In this document: in pieces, positions 23,311 to 34,732 of the stretch
Layout: every line of letters starts with the position of its first letter
How positions within the stretch are numbered: position 1 is the stretch's first letter
Source of the DNA: Helichrysum umbraculigerum
Lineage: Eukaryota > Streptophyta > Magnoliopsida > Asterales > Asteraceae
Direction of reading: 5' to 3'
Length of the DNA stretch: 64,000 nt
Assembly (NCBI GenBank): GCA_949592205.1
Contig: CATIUR010000001.1
Span: forward strand, 313,686,250-313,750,249
The notes under the pieces: model-generated
Seen by the model: the letters and a program-made list of their open reading frames with translations, nothing else
The model's database searches: none
What the model was told of the DNA's origin: nothing
Position numbers and translations under genes: made by a program

Positions 23311-24305
23311 ACCTAGTTAAATCTTGTGACGCTTGTCAGAGGGCCGGAAAAATTTCATCACGGGATGAAATGCCCCAAAATATCATCCAAGTTTGTGAGA
23401 TTTTTGATATATGGGGGATAGATTTCATGGGTCCGTTTTCTAATTCTCATAAGAACCTCTATATACTCGTTGCGGTTGATTATGTATCCAAATGGGCGGA
23501 AGCGCAAGCTCTCCCTACTAACGATGCACGAGTGGTTCTTAACTTCTTAAAACGCCTCTTTGCCCGTTTTGGTACTCCAAAAGCTCTCATAAGCGATCAG
23601 GGTACTCACTTTTGTAACGCTCAACTTGAAAAGGCGTTGAAACGATATGAGGTAACTCATAGGATTTCGACACCTTACCATCCCCAAACGAGTGGTCAAG
23701 TTGAGAATATAAATCGCGGCTTAAAGAGAATCTTAGAAAAGACTGTAGGTGCAAATCCAAAGGAGTGGTCCACCAAACTCGATGATGCTCTTTGGGCTTT
23801 CCGAACAGCCTATAAGACACCTTTAGGGACTACACCATTCCGACTTGTTTATGGCAAGGCTTGTCATCTTCCGGTGGAGATTGAGCACAAAGCCTATTGG
23901 GCTCTCAAGACATGTAATCTTGACATTAAGGAAGCGGGTCGCCTTAGATTGATGCAATTAAATGAGTTAGATGAATTTAGACACGATGCTTATGAGAAAT
24001 CACTCATTTATAAGGAAAAGAACAACAAATGGCATGACCAAAGACTTAATCGTAATAAAGAGTTTACAGTAGGGGATCGGGTTCTTCTTTTTAATTCTCG
24101 GTTTAAAATCTTTCCCGGAAAGTTGAAATCTAGGTGGTCTGGACCTTACATTGTGAAACAGGTTTTTCCCTATGGTACGGTTGAGTTAGAGAATTTAGAC
24201 GGTGTTTTATTCAAAGTAAACGGTCATAGGATTAAGCATTATGTAGATGGACCATTAGAAGTTGAGGATGAAGTTGAACTCAACTTTCACCCCACTCAAC
24301 ATTGA
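23311..24305 (+). CDS. E1 integrase (frame open 23370-24305)
   Basis: The zinc-finger half is split: histidines lie near 23210-23235 in the preceding frame, and CDACQ lies near 23325-23340 after a frameshift at ~23300. The catalytic core is open over 311 codons, with WGIDFMGPF (first Asp), SDQGTHF (second Asp) and SGQVENINRGLKRIL (Glu). It ends with a C-terminal segment containing GPYIVKQVFPYGTVEL and FKVNGHRIKHYVDG. It would join element cDNA to host DNA. No chromodomain is visible, in keeping with Athila. The stop at 24303-24305 is followed 11 nt later by a conserved hairpin. Confidence 0.88.
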
Positions 24306-24315
24306 AATTCGGGGT

Positions 24316-24348
24316 TGAGTCAAGCTTAAGACTTTAAAATAAATAAGC
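24316..24348 (+). other. Conserved post-pol hairpin of E1
   Basis: The 5' arm GAGTC (24317-24321) pairs with GACTT (24330-24334), with one G.U pair, across the loop AAGCTTAA. TTTAAAATAAATAAGC follows. Counterparts at the same place in element Y (46145-46197) and element X (52039-52087) have different but still pairing stems. Confidence 0.6.
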
Positions 24349-25820
24349 ATTGTAAATTGTATATTATTTGCGTTTTCTTTGTTTTCTTTTGTTTTAAAGA
24401 TTTGCAGGAACTTGGACGCGAAAATCAAACTTTGTTGGTATGGTTAATAAGTTTAGCTACTATTGCATTTTTGGAGATTTTGAACTTTGTGAGTGTGTTC
24501 TCTTGAAACCCTCACAGACTATAACTCGTCCACTCGGGATACCGAGGGGTTTAAAGGCTTATTGCATATGCTAAATGCAATCATGATTGCCTACGGAAGT
24601 GTGTTGTTGTATATTTTGGAATAAAGATCGCAAGATGACCAAATTATGTTGAATCAGATCAAGATAATCGCTTCTAAGTCAGGAGAGTTTTTCGTTCTAA
24701 TTCTTTTCTTCCTTTTCTCACTTTATTTTTATATGTTTATATACAATGAGGACATTGTATAATTTAAGTGTGGGGAAGGGGTCGGTAGAAAAGAAATATT
24801 TATTTTAGTTTACTTGTCCTTATATTATAAATTTTCAAGTTTTAAAATTTTCATCAAAAATTTAAAATATTTAAGCTAATAACTAGGTATTTATTAATTA
24901 GAATACTTTTGTTAAAGGTTTTGTTTTATATTTAAAATTTTAGACTTTAGCATGGATTAACTGTTTTGTACATATAACATAAGCAACTTAATAATAAGTA
25001 ATATATAGTTACATGATATGATGTTCTAATAGGCAATCTATATGCGGATTTCTGAATTTTAAGAAATTAATAAAATAACTTGTATATTATTTTATGGTAC
25101 ACAATATGATGTATAACATAAAAGTCTTAATTCTTAGATTTATCATGCGATAATTTTATATATCTTGATACTTATATGAAAACATTTGGGGGTCTACTAA
25201 TTGTTTCCTCTGTTGTACGAAAGTACAGACCTGGTCTCTAATTAGGATTCTTAAAAATAAAGCAAAAGAAAGAAAAATCTTAAAAACTAAATTCAAATTA
25301 ATCAAACTATGTCGCTTTGTTATACTAAGGTATAGACCTGTCACCGCTAGTTTGATTTAAAATAAAATTTTCTTTACCTGAATCAAGTTATGTCGCTCTG
25401 TTGCATGGAAATGCAGACCTGTCACCAATGTCTTGATTCTTAAAAATGGATTTCATGTATTTATTTTGAATATAAAAGTAAATTACATGGTTAAATTTAA
25501 GAGTATTTCATATGTGGAAATCATAAGTAATATACATACTAACAATAAAGGTGTATTCAGAAATATAAGTATAGATTGTTTAAAGTGGATAAATATATTA
25601 GAAATCATTTATAAACGATATATTACATGAATAATAATAATTTTTATTTGTACATTATAGTTATCCATGTTAATTAAATTGTTTAAAGTTTTAACTTATA
25701 AAACAGATTTTTAATTTAGGTATTCTGATTCTTGAATATTAGTTTGATCCTTATCAAGTTTTTATGATGAAAATATATATATCTACTTGAGGATAAGCAG
25801 AACTTAAGTGTGGGGATATA
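24349..25820 (+). other. E1 3' non-coding region
   Basis: About 1.5 kb lies between integrase and the 3' LTR, where some Athila elements carry an env-like ORF. No such frame is present. It contains an ATTGCAT/ATGCAAT stem-loop (24561-24581), an AAGTGTGGGG purine motif at 24767-24776 duplicating the real polypurine tract, and three small hairpins with conserved flanks (25205-25430). The tract AAGTGTGGGGATATA at 25806-25820 directly precedes the 3' LTR. Confidence 0.75.
25205..25430 (+). other. Three covarying hairpins in the E1 3' region
   Basis: Three repeats each have a CTYTGT-type left flank, a 5-bp stem with a four-base loop, and a GACCTG right flank. Stems are TGTAC-GAAA-GTACA (25214-25227), TATAC-TAAG-GTATA (25321-25334) and TGCAT-GGAA-ATGCA (25402-25415). 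Each has an extra outer T.G pair. The stem sequences differ almost completely but all pair perfectly, and two loops are GNRA-type. Confidence 0.75.
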
Positions 25821-27386
25821 TGATAACATCAAATAAGTACTATATTTATATAATAATATTCCCCTATTTTTATACATTCCTATTGCATTTATTTGATATT
25901 AGATACTCATTTTGTTAATATTTGAAATTAGGTGTTTTAAATAGAGCTTGGATCAAAAGGAACATAATTTGGATAAAAAATGGAAGAAAAGTGTTAAAAG
26001 CTGAATTTTCTGCTATGCGTTAGTATTTTGGCCATAACTTCCTCATACGAAGTCCAAATAAGTTGATTGAAAAGCTCAAATTTAGAACAGATAGGGCTAC
26101 AACATATAAAAATTTCAGATTCTTTGGAGAAGAATTTAGCCGGCGGCTAAAGCTTTTAGCCGGCTGCTAAATGCAAAATCAGCTAAGTCGGCTACGAAAT
26201 ATTCTAGAAATCTTGGAGAATACGAAAAAGTAATTTTATCCGACGGCTAAAGCATTTAGCCGGCGGCTAAATTCGCCCAGCCACAGATATAAATAGCAGC
26301 CTTGGTTCAACGCAGAAACACACACCAAAAACTTAATAATTCGTAAATACAAATTATTATACCCCAAATTCGACTAGAAACATTTTCCAGGGGTTTTAGG
26401 AACGACTTAGAGGCACGGGAATGCAAGGGTTTGTCTACGATCAAGCATTCGGAGCGTGATTCGCGGTTTGGTTTGTATATCTTATTTTATTTTATTATGA
26501 ACATGTTTTTGTTTATGATTTATTGTTTGACTTCACCCATTATTATGGGCTAAGTTTTTAATGCTTGTTTAGATTAATTGACATCTAGTAAATGGATATA
26601 TTTTCGTGATTAGATTTATAGACTTTAATTTCTCGGTAACGAAAGAACGATTGATATTGTTAATTTATTTATTTATTCAAGTAGTAGCTTTATTACCTTG
26701 CAATTAGTGATATCTTTTGTGTGATATTGTTACTTTGTCAATTGAGTGATTGATTGTGAATTCTAATTAGACGTAATTAGAAGGCTTGAATTGATTAGTA
26801 GATTTATTATATTGGTGAACCATAATTTAGAGACATCTTGTATGGTTAATGGTTTTTTGAAAATATAACCGTTAGTTAATTTGAAATTTCATTGATTACA
26901 TAATTCATAGTTAAGAGGTTTTAAATTTCAAGGACACTTGGATTGTATGATCTTGACTAGGTGATTATTAAGTGATAACTTGTAATCCGGATTGTGTTTT
27001 CTAGGTGGACTAAATCTGATCCAGTTCTTAATCTAAAATATCCATTAAGCTGGATGTTAAAAGATCTAAACAAGTATATTTTCTCTATTTGAGTACAACT
27101 ATCTTTTATTTGTTTTTCTTAGTTTATTATTAGTTTAATAAATTCTTTTTTACTGTCTGTCGTTAAAAGACACAAAACTCCCAATATTTACTTGCTTTTA
27201 TTAGTGTAACTGTTAGATAAATTAATTACTTAAAATACACGTATATTGTTCCCTGTGGAGACGAACTTAACCGGAATTTACCTTTACTATACTATTATGT
27301 GATTAGGTACACTTGCCTAGTTGTGTTTTAGTCTAGATAATCACTAATTTTCTTATCATATTTTATAACCCGAATTTAGCACATCA
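25821..27386 (+). repeat. 3' LTR of E1
   Basis: This 1566-bp copy of 16995-18561 has scattered substitutions and small indels. It ends in CACATCA, followed by the target duplication TAACT. It retains the TTTAGCCGGCGGCTAAA motifs and the TATAAATAG box. Confidence 0.95.
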
Positions 27387-28434
27387 TAACTGCGATTACA
27401 TGATGAACATATATATTGTATAGCACGTTGTGCTACTTCCGGGCACGGTGTGCTACTTCCGGGCACTTTGTGCTACTTCCGATCAATATATGCATATATA
27501 TACGTGATAACTGTTAGGGCACGTTGTGCTACCCCGATAAACATATGCATACATGATAACTGTCTACACTACTTGGGCACGTTGTGCTACTTCCGTTATA
27601 CATATGCATACATGATGAATTGTTTAGGCACGTTGTGCCACTTCCGACACACATATGCATACATGGTAAACTATTTAGGCACGTTGTGTCACTTCCGATA
27701 AATATATGCATGCATGATAATTGTTTACACTTCTGGGCACGTAGTGCTACTTCTGATACATATGTGCACACATGATAACATGATAAACTATTATAGCACG
27801 TGGTGCTACTTCCGAATAACACATGGTTTACACCTACAAACTGGGCATTCGTGCTACTCCTGAAAAGCATACAATGTTGTTGAAAGACCATACAACTTAG
27901 GAAAAACTTATAGTTACTATTTTCAGTTACAACTACTAAAACCTATCGGTTTAGGGTAAATGTTTACAACCCTCTTTATGACATTGTTCGGAGGAACAAT
28001 AGTTACAAAACGATACATCTTGACGTGTGAATTATAACAACTTCTAATAAAACTGTAATTCATACTTACTATTCAAATGATAAAACCTATGAACTCACCA
28101 ACAATTTTGTTGACCCGTTTTAACATGTATTCTCAGGTTCACAACAGGAATAGGATTACTACAGGATATGCTAGCTCGAGTTGCATGCTTTACAAACAAA
28201 CAAGAGATTTTTCCTGCATTACTATTTTTGTAATAGTAGTCATGTACTAGAATCTCTAGGCTTTCGTGTAAACTCGCAGGTTATTGTACTGTATATTGTA
28301 AACAATATATTTTTATGAAATGTATTTTAAAACGTCTCATTTAGAGGTCGTTTATTGTAACTTTGTGCAATGATTACTGATTAGTCACGCCCCGACCCGA
28401 ATCGCTTCCACATCACAAATTTGGGGGTGCGACA
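27387..28434 (+). repeat. Family T LTR, fragment 3 (3' end)
   Basis: This is the last part of the old family T LTR. It ends in the conserved block GATTAGTC(A/G)CGCCC.GACCCGA.TCGCTTCC...TTTGGGGGTGCGACA, shared with the end of the intact solo LTR at 62587. It begins with an array of GCACGTTGTGCTACTTCC units (27418-27870). The two-strand ORFs over the array are by-products of the repeat. Confidence 0.75.
27418..27870. repeat. Minisatellite built on GCACGTTGTGCTACTTCC
   Basis: Three short ~21-bp units are followed by about seven ~55-65-bp units. Each contains GCACGTTGTGC (itself a dyad) plus TACTTCCG and CATATGCATACATGATAA. Units are diverged, so the array is old. Confidence 0.9.
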
Positions 28435-31067
28435 AATGATCACCCCCTCTACCATTCTGTGTTAATCGCTTTTTTAAAAGTTCAATTGAAAAAGTTGTTC
28501 ACTCCAGAAGACTTGCCATATTTTCCATGTTTATGCAAGTCAAAACATGCAAGGTGCTAACAGGCACTCATGGCCACCCCGCTGGTCGGAGTTACCCTAT
28601 GTAACTTCACATTGCCCCACTCCCTGTACTTGGCTGACAGAATCACCCGAATAGCGGACATGAGTGGCAGTCCTGCCAAAGAGGAAGGTGTATTCTAGCC
28701 CTATCCCTGGCACAGATTCACCTCAACCAATAGGTTGGCTAGTGATGAATCAGAAACCGACAAGAATGACACAAGCATCCGTCAATAGGCTTGCTAGCTG
28801 CTCATTCGCCTGTACCGACGACAATCTAGAATTTGCCAAGTCATGACTAACCAGACAAGATGAAAACAAACAAACAAAATTATACCGGTTTAAAATCAAT
28901 TACTCAAGTCAATCATGTGCAGCAGCACAACAATTAGGTCAACATGGTTCTTGATAAAATTACCATATTAAACTGGGGGAGTGATGATATACTATATGTC
29001 ACCCCAAACAGTATAGTATGTTAGTTCTATTGGTTGGGCACATTGCAGTAATGTTGATAGATGCCTTGCATTTCTCAACGCCTATACAAAGGCGCTCTTA
29101 TTTTGCTAGCAGGTTCATGGTCGCATGCTTATTGCCAGGTTTCTAACCGGACTACTTTATTTTATGGTGCATGTCTTGAGAGACATCCATGCTATGGTCA
29201 TGCTTACATACTGTTAGCACACTCATTATTGCAGGTGCTTTGGCCATATTATCTTATTTTGCAAGTCTTTTGACAGGCCTCCATGCCAAAACTTGAGCAT
29301 ACCATTATGCTCGCATGTTCATTGTCCCTTTATGCGAACTTCTATATCAAGTTTTTAACAACAACATATTTATAGTTCGACACGAAAATTATAAACTTGT
29401 CGTACCGAATTAGGGGGACTTGATCGTGTACCATATACTTGGGCTCCCTAGCCCATGGGCTTCCTTATTGGGCCTGCCCCTTCCCCTTTATTAGGAGGAA
29501 ACCCTAGCTAAAACCCTAACTAAGAAGCAACAAACAACATCACATAAGCAATCCAATACACCTACAAACAAGAGGCACCTCCAAATTGACTCTCAATTCA
29601 CAAACCCTAATCAAAGGAAGATAACAAACTTATCTTCTTCAAGCCGATTCACACCACCCTTTGCTTTGTTCGATACAAGCTCACGGGTTATCCACGTAAT
29701 TCACGGAGTGTAACGAATCGAACCAAACCAACTCGCACTCAAGTGTAGAAATATGCTTGATCACTGTATAAAAAGCAGTTAAAGGGATGTTTACTACTCG
29801 CATCATGTCATGCTTCAAAGTAATAAGTTGATTGTGTATGAGTTTATAGTTTCTAAGTGTATGAAAATTTACACATTTTACTGTTACTATGTGTCTAACT
29901 ATCAAATTTGTTACTCTGTGTATTCAAGTTTTGAAAAATATATATTTGAATATATATATATATATTTTTCCCTACACAAAAAGACCTTTTTCTTGTTCTA
30001 TACGTAAAATAGTAACATTAGACGTTCATGTTAATAGGTATCATGTCTGAAGACTTAAATGCACCTAGCGATCCTTTGGCTCGAGTATCAAAGACGATAA
30101 TCGGGCATTCAGAAACTCCACTTTCGAAGATGACGTTGGAATGATGAGTGTGCCAAATGCAGAAAAGGTGAGATAGAATATGTCAAATGCTCATGCTACG
30201 TATTGTTGTACTAAGAGTTGGACTCAACCAATTGACTGCACCACTGGGTTCAAGGCTTGTCAGTACACAAGATAAATGTATAAACTGAATCAATAAGAGA
30301 AGGGACGGAATGTTGAATTGATGATCAGCGTGACCTTCCCAACATTATATTTTCTCATCCATCATATTAATAAAAATAAAAGTTGCATCATGCCATCATA
30401 GTTTATCAGCAAACCTATCAATTTTGCAGTAAAAGATGATGAAATTTTTTTCAGCCACACATATAACGGTGAATAAAAGAGATCCATTTTGAGTAAATAA
30501 AAAACCATGTTGGCAAGACTAAATAAGTGATGGTGAAGGATCTGAGAAGAAGACATCATTTGAAGAGGAGGAGAATGTCTGTTTTTAGTGCATTTTAGAA
30601 CAAAAAAAATTTGTAATTCACGACAACAACTGCATTTTTATAATACCGCATTTTATACCTATAAATTTCACTGCATTTTAATATCACTACATTTTAAACT
30701 TTTAACAATTTTATCCTAAAATGTTGTAAAATAGACCTTTTCCTCCTTCACCTCATATAAGGCCCTCTCCTCTTAACCTTACCCGTAAGTGATACCAACC
30801 ATTGTATTTATAAATTATAAGTGGCAAATGAATGGGTTGGATGAAACAATCAACTTTTAAGACTGTTAAAACATCAAAAAGAAAAATGCAACAAAAAGTT
30901 TCATGTGTATAGGAACAAACAGAGATATGGACATATACAAAGAAAAGGTTTTAGTAGCATGCTACTTTTAAGAGGTCAGAGGGGTTTTTCAGCATACAGA
31001 AACACAAAACAATTCAAAGCCTAGAAAGGATTATTTGTTAAGCCACAACAACTTGAGACTAGAAATG
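28435..31067. other. Intergenic region with possible copia LTR remnants
   Basis: No gene is recognised. Two places look like a polypurine tract followed by an LTR start: AACTGGGGGAGTGA then TGATATACTATATG (28971-28998), and TTAGGGGGACT then TGATCGTGTACC (29410-29432). Gene-like CT/A-rich sequence follows at 29490-29700, but no second boundary or duplication was found. ACTGCATTTT-type repeats lie at 30635-30705. The final part would hold the 3' UTR of the MsrB gene. Confidence 0.35.
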
Positions 31068-32227
31068 TCAAACAGAAGCTGAGGAACCTTCAGAGGTAAA
31101 CTTGATGGAGATACTGTTAACACAATGCCTTTCATCAGTAGGTGTCTTGAATCCCTCGCCTTTAAAAACATGGCCCAAGTGCCCTCCACAAGCTGTGCAA
31201 GTGATTTCGGTCCTCCTTCCATCTGGGTCTGGCTGCAATTTCAACAAAATTTTAACTTGTGAAAAGACCTCAAAAAGAGGGGGAAATTTTTGAAAAAGCA
31301 TCAACTCCATCCAAGGGGGACCACCCTGGTGTACCATGTTCTTAGGTTTCTATAATCCCATTATTTTCGTATCATGAACAAGAAGCGTAATAAGTTGATG
31401 TTACGAAGTACTAAGCAAAAACTATGACGGAGAATATCAGAAGAGTAATGAATCTTACAGTGCGAGTGATTGTTCCAGGGAGACCTTCATAGAAAGCAGG
31501 CCAACCACAACCAGAGTTGAATTTGGTGGTTGATTTATAAAGTGGCGTTCCACAACCAGCACAAGTGTATATCCCATCAGCAAAAAACTTGTCGTATTCA
31601 CCGGTGCCATATGCCCTATAATCAAACCCCCAAATGTTGAACAACATTAGCCAACTGTACCCACGCACTCCCTTCCAAAAGGTCAAAAGTTCCAGCAAAC
31701 ATAACATTGTATTATTAGGCCATCGATTTTGACTTGAAGTCAACAACCAATAGAGTTTAACAAATTTTAGTATAAAACTAATCCATTTTGACATCAAAAG
31801 TTAAACAAACACTACGAATTATATCAAAAATATTTCCAAGATAGTGCGATGCAATGAATGATACAAGCAACCTGATTTACTGACATTTTACAAGTAATAT
31901 TGCAATCGGATCAATTCAATTTAAAATTAAAAATAAACCAAATAGAAAAGCCCCAAATAATAAATTCTTAGAGTAACAACACGAAATTGTTTGCAAAAAT
32001 GAATATTAGGGTCTATATTAGTAATTAGTTGCCTAACAGAAATAATGTAAATACATCACCGTAAGAATTGGATCAAGGGATATACTTTACTTGGTAATAT
32101 ATAATTATAAAATATATAATTATAAATATAAGTGTACTTACTCGGTTCCTTTGTTACGAAGGATGCGGAACTGTTCAGGAGAAAGAACAGCACGCCATTC
32201 CTCCTCTGATTTCACCACGGAACTCAT
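31068..32227 (-). CDS. MSRB: Peptide methionine-R-sulfoxide reductase, cytosolic type (three exons)
   Basis: The enzyme reduces methionine-R-sulfoxide in proteins, repairing oxidative damage. Exons on the minus strand are 32227-32142, 31615-31459 and 31232-31068. Both introns have GT...AG ends, and together the exons give 135 residues plus TGA. Two CxxC zinc pairs are visible (CAGCG and CTACG), along with the GCGWPAF motif and the catalytic cysteine in RHCVNS near the C-terminus. The N-terminus MSSVVKSEEEWRAVLSPEQF has no obvious transit peptide, and the length matches the short cytosolic plant MsrB group rather than plastid MSRB1/2. The reading frame is intact. A probable CACTA transposon begins 336 bp upstream. 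The paralogue number cannot be assigned. Confidence 0.95.
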
Positions 32228-32562
32228 TGTTTTTTTGGCAAAAGTTCAGAGTGAGATCGGAACAAAAAGAATACTCTGTATAAGATATGGAAGGAAAAAA
32301 TAAAATAAAATGTATCAGCAGCATATATTATTGTTCCAAGATGAACCTGGCCGCATAGATGTTCCCGGGAGGGTTATTTTTTTGACTTTTATATACTCGG
32401 GTACTTTTTTTTCTTTTTTTTTTTCTCCCCTTAGGACTAATAATTAACAGCATCATTGTTTGGGATGAGGTTAACAGGTTTTCAAGAGAAGAAGTATAAA
32501 AAAGTGTCACATGTCACATGTTAAATTTTCATTTTTACATCCATTACCTTTTTAATATTGTA
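32228..32562 (-). promoter_or_regulatory. Residual promoter and 5' UTR of the MsrB gene
   Basis: Only ~335 bp separate the MsrB start codon from the left end of the probable CACTA element. The stretch has A/T-rich runs, including AATATATGC near 32325 on the minus strand as a weak TATA candidate. No firm regulatory motif can be assigned. Confidence 0.4.
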
Positions 32563-34732
32563 CACTACTCCGGAGTACAACAAAATGTGGCTATTAGGAC
32601 ATTTTTTCTGGGACACATTTCACATGGCGTCCTATAAAACCATCTAATAGGACACATTACTTTTTTATTCTTATATTGATAAAGCTAACAAGACACTCTA
32701 TTTTTATGTCCTAATACGTTAGGTCTAATAGGACAATTATTTATCGATGTCGTATTATGATATAATCTAATAGGACACTTATTTTGTATGCCCTATAACG
32801 TTAAAGATTTAAGGACGTTTATATGTTAGGGTCTTATTACAGTTGAACCTAATACGACACTTGATATTTATGGCTTGTTAGGTTATCTTTTATAGAACGC
32901 ATGCCGATTGATGTCTAATTATAATCATCACACTTGATATTTGGGACCTATAAAATAATGTTTTTTACTACAATTATTTGTTAAAGCCATATTATAACTG
33001 CACCGACAATTATTTCATTAAGATCCGTATGACCGTATGTGTACATTTATAGAATCAACTATTGAAGCTTAAGGGAAAAATTCCATGCTGGTTGAATTTA
33101 AAAAATAATCGGTACATAACATAGAAATATTATTGTTTAATATTATGTTACATATATCATCCAATTGTTTGGAATAAAATATATTTGCCTTTTTCAAAAA
33201 AATAAAATAAAATAAAATAAAAAAAATCATCCGATCCAATTACAAATATTTAGCAAAGCAAAGGCAACTAAAATACTAACTGTCTAACTCCATATTTATA
33301 AAAAGTATTTTAGAATGTATAACACAAAAGATTAATATATAGATTGATGGCATGGATGGATTGCTTTTATTGAGTTACTTCATTTTTGTTTATAATACTA
33401 ATTTTTAAACATATACATTACACAAGGATTGTTAAAAAAATTTATATGTCCCATTAATTAAACAATGATCTTTAAAAATATATATTTTATTATTATGATA
33501 CATATGAATAAAATAAAAGAATTTCATAATTTGTATGGTAAGAAGTAACTATTGACTTTATAAGTTGATCAATTGAATGATTTTATATATTAGGAAAAGA
33601 ATCATTGAAGTAAAATGAAAGTAATATTGATACTCCGTAGTATAGAATTGTGTAGTGACATAGGTTTACAAAGTTATTTATTCAATTCATGAAGGAATAT
33701 AATAAAATCTTAAGGTAATGCTCTTTAAGAAAATCATAATAATTGTTCAATCTAAGTTACGGTAATGAGGGCTAAGCTATAAATTAGTAGTGTACTTTGT
33801 ATTAAGGTGAGTAATATATTCATTTTATTATTAATGTGAGTAACTAACTCTTGATTTTTGTCCCAATGTTAGTAACGTGGTATTTTATTCAACATTTAGT
33901 TATCATCATTGCTCACATTTCACAAACATGTATAATTATTTAATGACGTGACATGATGCAAGAGATATATTTAGTATACTTTAAGTTTATATTTTTGATG
34001 AAATTCATTTGAAACACTAACTTTATAAGTTGAATTTAACATAAAAAGGGGCTGTGGAAAAAAATTAGGGTAACAAATAAATTTCATAAGTACACTAAAT
34101 ATATGTAACGTGTCATGTCATGTCATTATAAGTTTATAAGTCAGCGAAATATGAGCAATGATGATAACTGAATGGTGACTAAAATACCATGTTGCCAACA
34201 TTTGAATAAAAATTAAAAGTTGGTTACTCACATTGATAATAAAATAGATACGTTACTCACTTTGGTACAAAAAGATAGGTACATTGCAAATTAATAACTT
34301 TAACCAACATCAATATTAACAAAATGGATAGAAAAAGAGACAAAAGAAAAGAAAAATAATACTCAACATTATTTTTTTCTTTATATCTCTAATCATGATC
34401 AGATGTAACACTTGACTAATTGATATGGTAGCTAGTCATCAACCACGATTTTCGAACCAAATTTTGACCTATAAATATTAGTTGTAGTTTAAAGTGTTGT
34501 TTTAGTTACAATTGTATATTTTGTTATAATCAAAACGTTTAATCATTCTAATATTAGTAATACTATAGACAGTTTCCGTCCCTATCAAATTGTCTATTTT
34601 GACTATGCACACACCTTCAGAAATCCATACTAATTACAATTTTTACCAATCAAATAACTATACTCAATAAAATTTACTTTGATTGATTATTATACTCAAT
34701 AAAATATACTTTGATTGATTATTGAGACACCC

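Larger units (their letters stand above)
16995..27386 (+). mobile_element. Athila-type gypsy retrotransposon E1
   Basis: This is a complete 10.4 kb element with a perfect TSD, TAACT, at 16990-16994 and 27387-27391. It has two ~1.57 kb LTRs running TGATAACATC...CACATCA, a tRNA-Asp primer site, gag, PR, RT-RH and IN in gypsy order, a 1.5 kb 3' non-coding region, and a purine tract (AAGTGTGGGGATATA) before the 3' LTR. The RT block MPFGLCNA followed by VFMDDFSVFG is typical of the Athila lineage. Coding regions carry several stops and frameshifts, while the LTRs differ by only a few percent, so this copy cannot move by itself. Confidence 0.93.

Noticed and set aside
27450..27891. ORFs on both strands over the GCACGTTGTGC array
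   Set aside because: They are by-products of a minisatellite and the frames are not conserved between units.
29420..29720. Complete copia LTR
   Set aside because: A purine-tract-like motif and LTR-like start are visible, but no matching second LTR, primer site or target duplication was found, so only a remnant is proposed.
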